Made by a program: the position numbers and the translations under genes. DNA of 11,329 nt from Cephalothrix spiralis (lineage: Eukaryota; Nemertea; Palaeonemertea; Archinemertea; Cephalotrichidae). The notes below the pieces were generated by a model. That model had not been told where the DNA came from and did not search any database. It saw nothing but the letters and a program-made list of their open reading frames with translations. The stretch lies in NCBI GenBank assembly GCA_032353305.1, contig JAUCNG010376149.1, positions 1 through 11,329 of the forward strand, read 5' to 3'. This document shows positions 1 to 8,273 of this stretch, one piece after another; within the stretch, counting starts at the first letter, position 1; every line of letters begins with the position of its first letter.

Positions 1-77
1 GCTTGAAAAAATATTTTGCACAATTTTTGCACAAGTGCAGCAAATTGCTGCTATGCTGCACATTGGATCCGCCACTG
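1..77. mobile_element. Right end of a truncated hAT-like element
   Basis: The sequence ends in GGATCCGCCACTG at 65-77, whose reverse complement CAGTGGCGGATCC has the CAG-GG start typical of hAT-type terminal repeats. The inner part holds short TGCAGCA/TGCTGCA palindromic words. The other end lies outside the window, so size and target duplication cannot be judged. Confidence 0.5.
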
Positions 78-315
78 CCTGGAAAAACGGGCTAAAAATA
101 GCTCAAAATTTGACTAAAACCCCATTTGTTTCTCGTAACTCAAATAATTTAGACCTTTCTCTCGATGATAGTACAATTAGTACATGTATATCAAAATATT
201 TGTCTTGATTAATTATCTTAGGAGTGATTTTTAATCCAATAATTTTTAATCTAATAATACATCGAAGAGAGCAAGAGAGTCTATTTTACAAAAAAAAAGA
301 TTTGATAAGGGGGTT

Positions 316-820
316 AGGGGCAAAAGGCCGAAATTCCAAAAGACCGAACGTATTGGGTCATAGATTTATCAATTTATTGATATCATTTATAATCAATCAT
401 TTATGAAAGGTTGGGTAACCTTTGCTTTTTGTTTCATTAAAAATGTAATATGTATATCCCTTTTTGTCTGGTGCTTGAAATAAAGTTAAATTACGTACAT
501 AATTATGTATTACTCATCACTGATTGGCTAATGCTACAAGATATCGTCAGTAATCGTCTTAAAGATCTATTATCCGAGCAGAGCACCTCTAAACTATAGG
601 CGCTTGATAAGATCATTAGATACCAGTTATTTGACAATTTTTTCGGTCTTATGGAATTTCGGTCTTTTGTCCATTCGGTCTTATGGACTTTCGGTTTTAT
701 GGAATTTCGGTCGTTTGGTTTGTCGGTCTTTTGAACTGTCGGTCTTTTGGAATTTCGGTCTTTTGGAATTCGGCTTTCGTACGTTCGGTCTTTTGGAATT
801 TCGGTCTTTTGCCCGGATCC
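316..820. mobile_element. Short inverted-repeat (MITE-like) element, family A, copy 1
   Basis: The left arm (about 316-351) and right arm (about 779-818) are reverse complements, sharing CCGAAATTCCAAAAGACCGA followed by ACGTA. The element is about 0.5 kb with no convincing coding sequence. The inner side of the right arm has expanded into a degenerate tandem array. A second copy with related ends lies at 4391-4902. Exact ends and target duplication are not clear. Confidence 0.6.
638..815. repeat. Degenerate tandem array of TTTCGGTCTTTTGGAA-type units
   Basis: About ten units of 13-18 bp, each containing CGGTCTT or CGGTCGT followed by TTGG/TATGG and often AATTT, run head to tail. The array makes long spurious open frames on both strands (Lys/Pro/Thr-rich on the minus strand), which should not be taken as genes. 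It forms the inner part of the right arm of the 316-820 element. Confidence 0.85.
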
Positions 821-1019
821 CTTGATAAGGACGTCCATAACATAGAACCATAAAACAAAGAATGTATCAAAATGACAACAAAATATTTACGAAAAAGCAT
901 TTTCAGAATGCGTCCACTTATAGACGTTGAATTGCCCAGCGAAAACTTTAGCAAATAATTTTTGTTTGAGTCACTTTTCGTTGGATTCGCCGTTGACACA
1001 ATTAAGTATATAGATATCA

Positions 1020-1031
1020 GGGGGGGGGGGG
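1020..1031. repeat. G12 run upstream of exon 1
   Basis: Twelve consecutive G residues lie about 75 bp before the exon 1 acceptor. Such a run is prone to length variation. No function can be assigned. Confidence 0.95.
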
Positions 1032-1105
1032 AGGAAGATCATATGGAAGGGTACTTTTTTTTATCATTAGGATATCCTTCACGTTTCCATCTACTTACAT
1101 TTCAG

Positions 1106-1435
1106 TTTATGTAAAGAAAGTAGTTCCAGCTCCAGCGCAAGTTAATGGTATATTTTTGATAACCTCTATAGAGGAAAAGGGCCTAAAAAAATTCCGTCAC
1201 TCTTATCGTGCCTGCCGTTTATTTGGCGGGCATTTAGCGACAGAGCGTCAACTGAAAGCTGCATTTGACGCTGGGTATGAAAACTGCCACTGTGGATGGA
1301 CGATGGATAAAAAGATCATACTGCCAGTTAAAAGAACATCAAGTTGCAGCTTACATCATCCACGTGGTTTTGATGAGTGCCGAAAGAAGAGTGTGAGGGG
1401 CTTTTGGATGGCATACTGTTCGGAGACTCCAGATC
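1106..1435 (+). CDS. Exon 1 of the gene: Link (hyaluronan-binding type) domain
   Basis: The exon encodes 109 full codons bounded by acceptor ttcag and donor C|GTAAGT, phase 1 at both ends. Counting the Tyr at 1108 as residue 1, cysteines lie at 36, 60, 62, 80, 91 and 104. The gaps between 36, 60, 80 and 104 (24, 20, 24) closely fit the four-cysteine Link fold, where C1 pairs with C4 and C2 with C3. Further Link hallmarks are ACRLFGGHLAT around C1, the AAFDAGYENC stretch before C2, and GW followed by D just after it. Cys62 and Cys91 are extra and could form a third disulfide. Link domains bind hyaluronan or other glycosaminoglycans in matrix proteins. The stretch is rich in Lys and Arg, which is compatible with a polyanionic ligand, but binding is inferred. 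A C-type lectin fold is a more distant alternative. Confidence 0.87.
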
Positions 1436-1460
1436 GTAAGTAATTTTTTTATTATGGTGG

Positions 1461-1925
1461 CAGTGGCGTAACGATACGGAGTAGCTTTAGAGCGATTCAT
1501 AAAGCCTCCGAGCTTAAGGGGGCCCAAAACGAAAATCGAACAAAAAATTGAATTGTATTGTATTATGTATTATTGTCTTCATAGTGACGTTTCTAAGCTT
1601 AAAATTAAAAAAATTCTCACCTCGCTCCGCTCGGCTCGATAATAACGTTAATTATTGTTGTTTATAAATGAAGCTGTGATTGTTTTTACTCATTTACTTA
1701 ACCCCAAGTTGCTCGTATCTAATGATTTTATAGTCCATTACAAGAGATCACAAGATGAAAACCCTTAAATTGCAAAAGTTTCTCGCCTCGTTTATAATAA
1801 GGTTAATTATTTTTGTTCGTATAGAAGGCGCAGAAAAATTGTTAAACAAAAACCGTCATTTTTATGAATATTAATACCCCTCGTATATTATAGATAATTT
1901 ACTTTCGGCTCCGTTACGCCACGGG
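1461..1925. mobile_element. hAT-like MITE in intron 1
   Basis: The left end CAGTGGCGTAACGATACGGAG and the right end, read as reverse complement, CCGTGGCGTAACGGAGCCG match closely. The element is about 465 bp with no transposase. Inside, a segment near 1617-1660 recurs near 1781-1822 (CTCG..TCG..ATAA.GTTAATTATT). Flanks TATGGTGG and TAGGGGGG agree at 6 of 8 places, a weak hint of an 8-bp target duplication. The ends are shared with the element at 8274-8948. Confidence 0.6.
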
Positions 1926-2311
1926 TAGGGGGGAGGAGAGTTGAGTACATAGCACTCAATAGCGCAGGTTTTTTATGTAGTATGAAAACTACATTATTTA
2001 TTGTTGACTATATCATCGCTATGCAGTGCTAATTTGGGGGTGCGTCGTTGGGTAATGCATAATGGTAAAATCGCTAAGTAATGGCAATTGCCATCAATTG
2101 TTATAGATAACAAGATCTTACAATCTATAAATATAAATCGTATTTTGCTAAAAAAAATAATTTATTTCACTTTAATTTTTATCTAACTATGTTGCTTATT
2201 ATTTAATGTTTATGTTAGTATTGTTACTATTACTTCATGTGTCATATAAAGACGAAACTAATGAAGAAACTTTAGCAAAACACTTTCAGTGTATAGAATC
2301 AAACCATACTA

Positions 2312-2556
2312 AGGCTTACCGCACACTAGTAAGCAGAATCGCAGGAATGCAAGAACGCAACTAATATCAAACACGTTTGATTTTGATTGCGTTCTAGCGT
2401 TCTAGCGATTATGCCCCCGCACACTAGGAATTTTGATGCGGATCGGCGTTCTAGCGTTCCTGCGATTATGCGAATTAGTGTTGGTTAGGATTACATGTTT
2501 GATTTTTGTTGCGTTCTAGCGTTCCTGCGATTCTGCGGACTAGTGTGCGGTAGGCT
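2312..2556. mobile_element. Foldback element with terminal and internal GCGTTCTAGCGTT repeats, intron 1
   Basis: Arms at about 2313-2370 and 2498-2555 are close reverse complements (ACCGCACACTAGT...GCAGAATCGCAGGAA). Two further inner copies of the right-arm text occur at about 2387-2426 and 2446-2486, each with GCGTTCTAGCGTTC(C/T). The unit has thus been repeated in one direction within the element. No coding sequence. GC content is higher than in the surrounding intron. Confidence 0.8.
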
Positions 2557-2881
2557 GAATTTCACAATTTTTAAATATTTTACTAAGTCAGCATTTTGAA
2601 TTATTTCAAAATCAACTTAATGATTGTATAAGTTTCATGTTGCTGCTTTTGATATTTAAAAAAGAAATTGACTTTGAATCAGGAATTTTTTTTCTTCCTT
2701 TTACTTAGATCTAGTCAATCATTATTAATTAATTTTTTCACTTTTAATTTTTGGAAATATTGAGGAATTGAAAATCTGCAACGAAACACATTTTTATGGG
2801 ATCGCATATATCTATAAAGAATACAGTAGAAATGTTATTAATATATATGGTACTTAATAACAATTCTATTTCAAATTCTAG
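2557..2881 (+). other. Remainder of intron 1
   Basis: AT-rich sequence with no repeat or coding signal that I can support, ending at the exon 2 acceptor. The small minus-strand open frame that crosses exon 2 is the shadow of that exon. Confidence 0.7.
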
Positions 2882-3004
2882 ATGAAGACCCATGCAAAGA
2901 CAACCCTTGTGGCAGACGTTCAACGTGTACCCCTTCTTCGGGTAGGGATGGATATACATGCGGATGTCTCACAGGTTATGAAAGACGTAAAAACAAATGC
3001 AAAT
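2882..3004 (+). CDS. Exon 2: EGF-like domain 1
   Basis: This 123-bp exon lies between acceptor aaattctag and donor T|GTAAGT. With the C carried from exon 1 it begins H-E-D-P-C. All six EGF cysteines are present with spacing C-x4-C-x5-C-x10-C-x-C-x10-C, and the usual Gly-Tyr pair is in the last loop (LTGYERRKNK between C5 and C6). The domain follows the Link domain directly. The start is more acidic (H-E-D-P-C) than in the later repeats, which mostly begin W-[I/V]-[D/N]-P-C. The exon is phase 1 at both ends, so it can be skipped or duplicated in frame. A strong calcium-binding signature (D-x-D/N-E before C1) is not obvious. Confidence 0.9.
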
Positions 3005-3066
3005 GTAAGTTTATAAAGCATTTACTTTGGTTGCAATAATTTACATATTTTATAGGATCTTATAGT

Positions 3067-3626
3067 TACAGTACAACTTGGCTGCATTGCGAAAACTTTG
3101 TTTCTATTTTTGTTCCCTTTTTAGAATATTCCCATTTTATTAAAGGTGCAGTAGATCGTAAACAATAACATTAGAACAATAGATTCCAGAATGATTATCA
3201 AATTAGTCCTTATAAACTATATTGACCAAAGAGTTATGTTGAGTTACATGTATTGGACAATGGACATACTTTCATCATCTTTAAAGTACTAATTGCCCAC
3301 ATAAAACTAATAAGTATAATTTTCACTTTCACCTTGGACTCCATAATAAGTAAGGGGACTAGTCTTACTGGGCTCGTTGAGACTGATATAATGCCCTTGT
3401 ACCCTGCGGCTTTAACTATAATGCAATCGCCATAACCTTCCGTCCACTGTAGACCTAGTCTCAAATTATTAAAATGGGAACATGAATTGTTTCTCTTATA
3501 TCTTTTAGACTAGTAGACGGAAGGTTTCTTCTTATATTGTTATAGTCGCGTTGCATTATGGATGGGTAATAGAATGGGAACAAAAACGGGAACAAAATTT
3601 TCGCAATGCAGCCACGTTTTACTGTA
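3067..3626. mobile_element. Foldback element in intron 2
   Basis: The left arm (3067 to about 3153) and right arm (about 3553-3626) are reverse complements, sharing GGCTGCATTGCGAAAA and the following GTTCC-rich text. A smaller nested inverted pair, AACCTTCCGTCCACTGTAGAC at about 3434 and its complement at about 3508-3530, lies inside. Weak open frames on both strands (3234-3464, 3461-3736) show no family I recognise and partly consist of the arms. Either they are chance or they are remnants of a decayed element. Confidence 0.7.
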
Positions 3627-3961
3627 CCTTGAATTCTGTTCTTTAATTGCTCTTCTGTCATTTTATCAGATATTGTTCTGTTGTACACGATTCTGCGTTC
3701 TTCATGTACGTAATAGTACGTCAACAGGGTTCCCACCCGTGCACTCCTTTTATTTTGATGGAATACTCTAAAACTCCTAGTACTTTCGTGGGAACTCTAT
3801 AGCATGGCGCGATTTTCTAATAACTAACCTTTAAAATTCAAGGAATTTTCAGTACTTTAATTTTCTTTTTAAACTCATAGAAATATCCTTCAATTTTGCT
3901 CTCTTTATTTGGCCAGTGCATGCTCACTCCTATTGACAATTTTTGCTATATTTTATTCCAG
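3627..3961 (+). other. Remainder of intron 2
   Basis: Apart from the acceptor of exon 3 at its end, I see no supported feature. The minus-strand frame 3461-3736 extends into it (containing MTEEQLKNRIQGTVKRG), but has no recognisable domain. Confidence 0.6.
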
Positions 3962-4087
3962 GGATCAACCCCTGCAAGAGGATAAAGCCATGTGGAGATC
4001 ATTCTACCTGCACAAACTCCGGCAAAACCCAAGAATTTACGTGTGGATGCATTGATGGTTTTGACCGTCGTGAAAATGAATGTGTCT
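3962..4087 (+). CDS. Exon 3: EGF-like domain 2
   Basis: This 126-bp exon lies between acceptor ttttattccag and donor T|GTAGGT. The codon across the junction with exon 2 is TGG, so the domain begins W-I-N-P-C. Cysteine spacing is C-x5-C-x5-C-x10-C-x-C-x10-C, with GDHST between C2 and C3 and IDGFDRRENE between C5 and C6. Between C3 and C4 it reads TNSGKTQEFT. This resembles the Asn/Asp hydroxylation motif of EGF domains but is two residues too long for the strict pattern, so hydroxylation is doubtful. The donor GTAGGT is the least canonical among the EGF exons. Reading through the donor keeps the frame open only to a stop at about 4165, which supports splicing here. Confidence 0.9.
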
Positions 4088-4303
4088 GTAGGTATTTTAT
4101 GTATAAATTTTTCGATGAGGTGATCAATCGATGTTATAATAATTGCAGACACTTTGAAAATATTTAGCAAATTTATGTCAGATATCTCTTACTTAAACCA
4201 GGGCTGACAAATATAACGGAAAAGTAGGTGAATGATAATACGCAAAATCTTGAATCGTTCCATATTTTTTATTATATTTGTAACAGCCATTTATGATTGT
4301 CTG

Positions 4304-4318
4304 CCCCCCCCCCCCCCC
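4304..4318. repeat. C15 run in intron 3
   Basis: Fifteen consecutive C residues lie about 75 bp before the inverted-repeat element at 4391. Length is likely to vary and sequencing accuracy here is suspect. Confidence 0.95.
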
Positions 4319-4390
4319 ACACTGTGTGGTCGAGCAGGCAATCGCTCTTGGGTTGTTTTCCCATGTTTCAAAACGGTGAACTCTCACTAG

Positions 4391-4902
4391 GCCGAAATTC
4401 CACTAAGCCGAAACCCGCTAAATCGAAATTCAATATGCACCCCTGTCTAAGAATTGATTGAATGGAATCGTCCCGTTTTATGACCACGGTTGACCATGAC
4501 CATAAGTCATCAACTAAAATATACAACTCAATTTATTGATTTATAAATATACAAATAAATTTCAACAAAATATCTTCAAAGACAATTAATTGGTGATACG
4601 ATAATCTTCTATTGTTTTGAATGATAAGTGATCATTGAGTGATTTCTACATCAATGCGTATTGAAAAAAGGTAGACAATAATTGCTCAATTGACTCGTTT
4701 CCCTCCAAATAATTTAGATAAACTGGTTTCAAATCAAAGCTCGATCTTGTTATTAACCGTGTATCACTTCGATAAACGTTAAATATAAATTGACGATCTA
4801 TATTTCGTGACAAATAATGATTCGGTAAGTTAATTATTTTATTTTTGGATAGGGTTGCATATTTTGATTTTCGATTTAGCGGGTTTCGGTTTAGTAGAAA
4901 CC
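4391..4902. mobile_element. Short inverted-repeat (MITE-like) element, family A, copy 2
   Basis: Arms at about 4395-4445 and 4851-4902 are reverse complements centred on CCGAAACCCGCTAAATCGAA. The outer end, GGCCGAAATTCCA then CTAAG, matches the arm of the 316-820 element. The size (512 bp) is also close to that of copy 1. The interior is AT-rich and non-coding, and shares TCAATTTATTGAT with copy 1. Confidence 0.7.
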
Positions 4903-5057
4903 TTCAAAACAGCTATTGCCCTTCCAAATCATGATTCAATCATGGTATATTCAATGAGCGTATTGTTTGATACGGGTGCTCACTTTACTTGATTTTAATA
5001 CGAATAAAGAGTCATTAAACGATACTTCAATTTCTGATAGTTTTTATCTCATTTTAG

Positions 5058-5183
5058 GGATCGACCCATGTATCCAACATAACCCCTGTGGAGCACATTC
5101 TACTTGCACAGCCTCTAGATATTCACAATTGTATACATGTGGATGTGCTGATGGTTTTGAGAGACGTAATGACGTATGTCACT
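5058..5183 (+). CDS. Exon 4: EGF-like domain 3
   Basis: This 126-bp exon lies between acceptor cattttag and donor T|GTAAGT. The junction codon is TGG, giving W-I-D-P-C. Cysteine spacing is C-x5-C-x5-C-x10-C-x-C-x10-C. The core CGAHSTCTAS and the CGCADGFERR segment are close to those of exons 2 and 3, so these exons look like tandem duplicates. A foldback element begins about 100 bp downstream of the donor, and a shorter inverted-repeat element ends about 150 bp upstream of the acceptor. The coding cassette is intact despite heavy repeat insertion on both sides. Confidence 0.91.
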
Positions 5184-5283
5184 GTAAGTATTCATCTTCG
5201 AAGCTAGCTATAGTGCATAATAACACTATGATCTACTGTTCGCGACAATACCGTGTTCAGCCACTGTTTTCTATAATAGGCAG

Positions 5284-5676
5284 GCATTCCAGCGTTAACA
5301 TCGTTAGATATCATCGCAGTTTTTGTGCCTTCTCTCTTTAAATATCTCCGAGAGTATATCACTTTTCCAGCTCCTAGATATGGACTATAAACTAGATTAG
5401 TTGCATGGCAATGAAAAATCCTGCGCGACTTGAAAAGCGCGCTAAAATCGTACGATTTCTCTAAATTTCGTACGATGTAATTAACGATATTTAGCTTGCA
5501 TGCTGCAGCTCGCGATTTATTTTACTCAATGAATTTTCATCGCCAACTAATCTAAGTTCACAGTTCATATCTCAGACCTGAAAAAGATACGCTAATGTAC
5601 GCTACTTCCGTGAATATATTTAAGGCAAAAAACTGTGATTAACAGATAAGATCTGACGATGTTAACGCTGTAATGT
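5284..5676. mobile_element. Foldback element with long arms, intron 4
   Basis: Outer arms carry CAGCGTTAACATCGT at 5290-5304 and its exact complement at 5656-5670. Weaker complementarity continues inward through AGATATGGAC / AGATATGAAC and CTAGATTAGTTG / CTTAGATTAGTTG, nearly to the centre near 5470. The whole unit could fold into one long hairpin. No coding sequence. TATAA-like flanks on both sides may be the target site, but this is uncertain. Confidence 0.75.
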
Positions 5677-5816
5677 CCCATATAAAGGCATGAAGTGGTG
5701 GGTATACAACAATTGTCAAAATGTTACTCTTTTCCTTAATTGTCTGTTTTTTTTGTACGTCAAATCTTTAAAAATTCTGACTATAGATTGAGCGAAGCAA
5801 ATTTGTAATATTTATT

Positions 5817-5924
5817 AATATTTTACTTAGAGGACCATTAAGAAAGTTTTTAGTAGCAAAATGGCCAACAAATATTTTACTTAGAGGACCATTAAGAAAG
5901 TTTTAAGTAGCAAAATGGCAAACA
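5817..5924. repeat. Two-copy 54-bp tandem duplication in intron 4
   Basis: Copy 1 (5817-5870) and copy 2 (5871-5924) differ at only a few bases. The unit contains ACTTAGAGGACCATTAAGAA. The open frame starting at 5915 begins inside copy 2 and has no recognisable domain, so it is not called a gene. Confidence 0.95.
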
Positions 5925-6152
5925 AATTTTGTCAAATTGTTGGTAAAAATTTGTTAAAATATTTTCTTATTAATTTTCCCGAATATTCGGACCACGGAAA
6001 AATTTGCAAAAAGGCCAAAAATAGGCGTTGGTTGACAAAATTTTACTGGAAAAATTTGCGAAGCGTAAAATCTTTGTCAATGGTATGCGTTGGTCAAGAA
6101 GTAGTTGAAAATACAACCAAACCGCAGTTTGCAAAGATATTTTCATTGATCG

Positions 6153-6525
6153 CCCTAAAGGAGGGTCTGGGGAGTCCCGTTTACGGTTTAAGGACTAAAA
6201 TTCGGTCATTTTACGTTTATGATCGCAATATTTGCCTATACGTTTACGGAATTTAGGTAGCATTTTACCTTTTTTGTGAATTATGACAGTGAATTTTAAA
6301 AGTTTTGAGAGATTTTCGATCCGAAGAGCACGATGCTTTACAAAAAACATAAACAAACATGTTATCGCATTCGCAGTTTTCATAGATATACATATTTACG
6401 GGATTTTAGTCGATTTACGGTTTACGTAATAGGAATAGTCGTATTTTACGGTTTTGAAATATTACCGACATTCAATACCGCGTTTTACGTTTTACGAAAA
6501 ACCCTTTCAGACCCTCCTAAAGGTT
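6153..6525. mobile_element. Inverted-repeat element with scattered TTTACGG/TTTACGT words, intron 4
   Basis: The ends CCCTAAAGGAGGGTCTGGGG (from 6153) and the complement of CTTTCAGACCCTCCTAAAGG (to about 6525) match over some 16 bases. Between them, at least eight copies of TTTACG occur at irregular spacing, mostly near both ends. About 370 bp, non-coding. The right end sits about 100 bp before exon 5. Confidence 0.6.
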
Positions 6526-6625
6526 TTTAGTAAGTATCATTTCCCCCTCCCCTTCAATGACAACCTGAATATTGTCATATTATATAATAATATAATTTTT
6601 TCAAATTGTTTTATATTTGTATTAG

Positions 6626-6748
6626 GGGTTGACCCATGTACCCATAATCCTTGTGGAGATCATTCAACTTGTTCATCAACCTCCAATACCCAACTGCATA
6701 CCTGCGGATGTGAAACTGGTTTTAATAGAGTTAACAACCATTGTGTCT
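6626..6748 (+). CDS. Exon 5: EGF-like domain 4
   Basis: This 123-bp exon lies between acceptor tttgtattag and donor T|GTGAGT. The junction codon is TGG, giving W-V-D-P-C. Cysteine spacing is C-x4-C-x5-C-x10-C-x-C-x10-C, with GDHST in the second loop and ETGFNRVNNH in the last. Its first 30 or so bases are nearly the same as those of exon 7 (both encode VDPCTHNPCG with similar codons), so exons 5 and 7 probably share a more recent common ancestor than the others. The Arg-Arg pair after Gly-Phe found in exons 2, 3, 4 and 8 is here Arg-Val. Confidence 0.91.
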
Positions 6749-7256
6749 GTGAGTGTTTTCTTTATTTTTCTAATTTGCAATACTTTATGAGCGTGGAAAC
6801 CTGAGAGAAAAGTCATTTTTAAAATTCATAAATAATATATCGCTGCATGATTCGCCCCTAGTTTATTTTTTTTTTATTAGGCCACTCTTTGTAATGACGC
6901 AGGACTATTCCAAAAATGAGCTTTTCAAATATGTCTTCGTTCAGCATATATTCGACATTCTTAATGCGTATACGTGTGATAGTATGGGCCTAACTATCAT
7001 CACTTCGATTGTTATTTCATCTGCTCTTAAACTCCATGGGCTTTCGTAGATATACTTACCATGAGACAGGGGCTTTCTTATATAAAGCCTATATGAACTT
7101 AACCACATGTCAACTTTATATGATATGCATTGTTATTGACACAATATCTTTGTTTATGCAAATAAATAATTGTAATATTGATAGTTCAATTTATGTAAAT
7201 TATTTTAATGGTCTTCTTTTCAGAATTAAAAAGATTTAGCGCAAATCTGTTCATAA
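6749..7256 (+). other. First part of intron 5
   Basis: Follows the exon 5 donor. AT-rich, with an unremarkable open frame at 7009-7239 that lacks any recognisable domain. I see no repeat structure here that I can support. Confidence 0.65.
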
Positions 7257-7838
7257 ACTAGTAGTAGTATGGGTCGCACCGAAGCAATATTAAATATATT
7301 GGACTTGATATGGGACCATTTTTGATCACTTGAAGAGTCGGTGCGGGGAGTTGTCATCGTATATCACTGTGACGAAAACGACACGAGGAACATGAATTTG
7401 ATGGTATCGGCGTAAAAAAGGGTAACTGGGGCGCTGCATCGTGATTTTTTACGCCGAAATGTGTTTTCTTAATTACACCGGTCCAATTCTCTACACGATC
7501 TGGAGCAAATCATAACTAGCTCCAGATATTTTTTAGTAAGTTTAGGAGATATTTTTTCCAGTAATCAGACATAACGCAGATACCTCACACGATACTTTTA
7601 CAAGCTCAGCTCCATATTAGCCTAATTACTCTTTTAATCACGAAGCAGCGGCCCCATGCAGTTATCTTTTTCTACGCCGAGACCATCAAATTTCATGTTC
7701 CTCGTGTCGTTCTCGTACCAGTGATATTATATACGATGATTCTATATTAACTCCCCGCACCGACTCTTCAAGTGATCGGAAGTCCAATATTTTTAATAGG
7801 CCTATTGCTTATTCGATCCCTCTCTAACTACTAATAGT
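7257..7838. mobile_element. Long foldback element in intron 5
   Basis: Arms of roughly 200 bp (7257-7450 and 7633-7838) are reverse complements. They include a perfect 29-bp match containing ACTTGAAGAGTCGGTGCGGG (7324-7352 against 7749-7777) and a second block around CGACACGAGGAACATGAA. The central 180 bp holds a small palindrome, TCTGGAGC...GCTCCAGA (7499-7526). No coding sequence. Of the foldbacks in the window it has the longest well-matched arms. Confidence 0.85.
7524..7572. repeat. Dispersed direct repeat, copy 1 (inside foldback)
   Basis: This stretch, AGATATTTTTTAGTAAGTTT onward to AGACATA, recurs in the same direction at 7989-8036 with few differences. It lies in the central spacer of the 7257-7838 element. 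Confidence 0.85.
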
Positions 7839-7988
7839 GAATCAAAAAAAGCAAAAGTTCTTTTTCATATTCCTCGATCCGGAAAAGTCATTCTTAATGG
7901 TATTTTCACCGTTTTGGGCACTGGGCAGATTGGACACTTAAAATGCAATCAATGTATAGAAGCCTTTGATTTTAAAATGATTTGCGCA

Positions 7989-8036
7989 AGATATTTTTAG
8001 TAGGTTTTGGAGATATTTCTTCCAGTAATTAGACAT
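7989..8036. repeat. Dispersed direct repeat, copy 2 (before exon 6)
   Basis: Near copy of 7524-7572, ending about 25 bp upstream of the exon 6 acceptor. It therefore covers the region where a branch point would be expected. It is outside the arms of the foldback. Confidence 0.85.
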
Positions 8037-8061
8037 ATTTTTCTTCTTCATTTTTTCAAAG

Positions 8062-8202
8062 CGATTGACCCATGTACCAGGTCAACTGGTAACCCATGTG
8101 GCTTGCATTCAACTTGTACTCCTGTCCCAAATGAACCGGAAAGATATACCTGTGGCTGTGTTGACGGTTTTGATCTAAATGTTCATACGCATACATGTGA
8201 CT
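8062..8202 (+). CDS. Exon 6: EGF-like domain 5 with longer loops
   Basis: This 141-bp exon lies between acceptor ttttttcaaag and donor T|GTAAGT. It is the only EGF exon here starting with CG rather than GG after the first one, so the junction codon is TCG (Ser) and the domain begins S-I-D-P-C. Cysteine spacing is C-x7-C-x5-C-x11-C-x-C-x12-C. Every variable loop is slightly longer than in its neighbours, and the last loop carries a His/Thr-rich stretch (VDGFDLNVHTHT). All six cysteines and the Gly-Phe pair are kept, so the fold should stand. A 48-bp copy of sequence from inside the upstream foldback element ends about 25 bp before the acceptor. Confidence 0.9.
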
Positions 8203-8273
8203 GTAAGTATTTCTAATATTCTTTCATAATTTAAGTTACATTTCCCAATGTCTGATTACGGTACGTTGCTAAG

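Noticed and set aside
224-406. Short plus-strand frame that might be a signal-peptide exon
   Set aside because: The text is hydrophobic only in patches, it lies partly in the left arm of an inverted-repeat element, and it has no donor in suitable phase that I can support.
503-999. Overlapping minus-strand open frames rich in Lys, Pro, Thr and Arg
   Set aside because: They follow directly from the stop-free tandem CGGTCTTTT array at 638-815 and have no domain or splice support.
2312-2556. CRISPR-like array
   Set aside because: Repeats are few and arranged as an inverted-repeat element in a eukaryotic intron, with no regular spacers.
3234-3736. Minus-strand open frames in intron 2 as a possible small gene or transposase remnant
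   Set aside because: No recognisable motif. They overlap foldback arms and read equally well or poorly on both strands.
5915-6256. 113-residue plus-strand frame beginning MANKFCQIVG
   Set aside because: It starts in a tandem duplication, runs into an inverted-repeat element, and consists of AT-rich low-complexity codons without a known domain.
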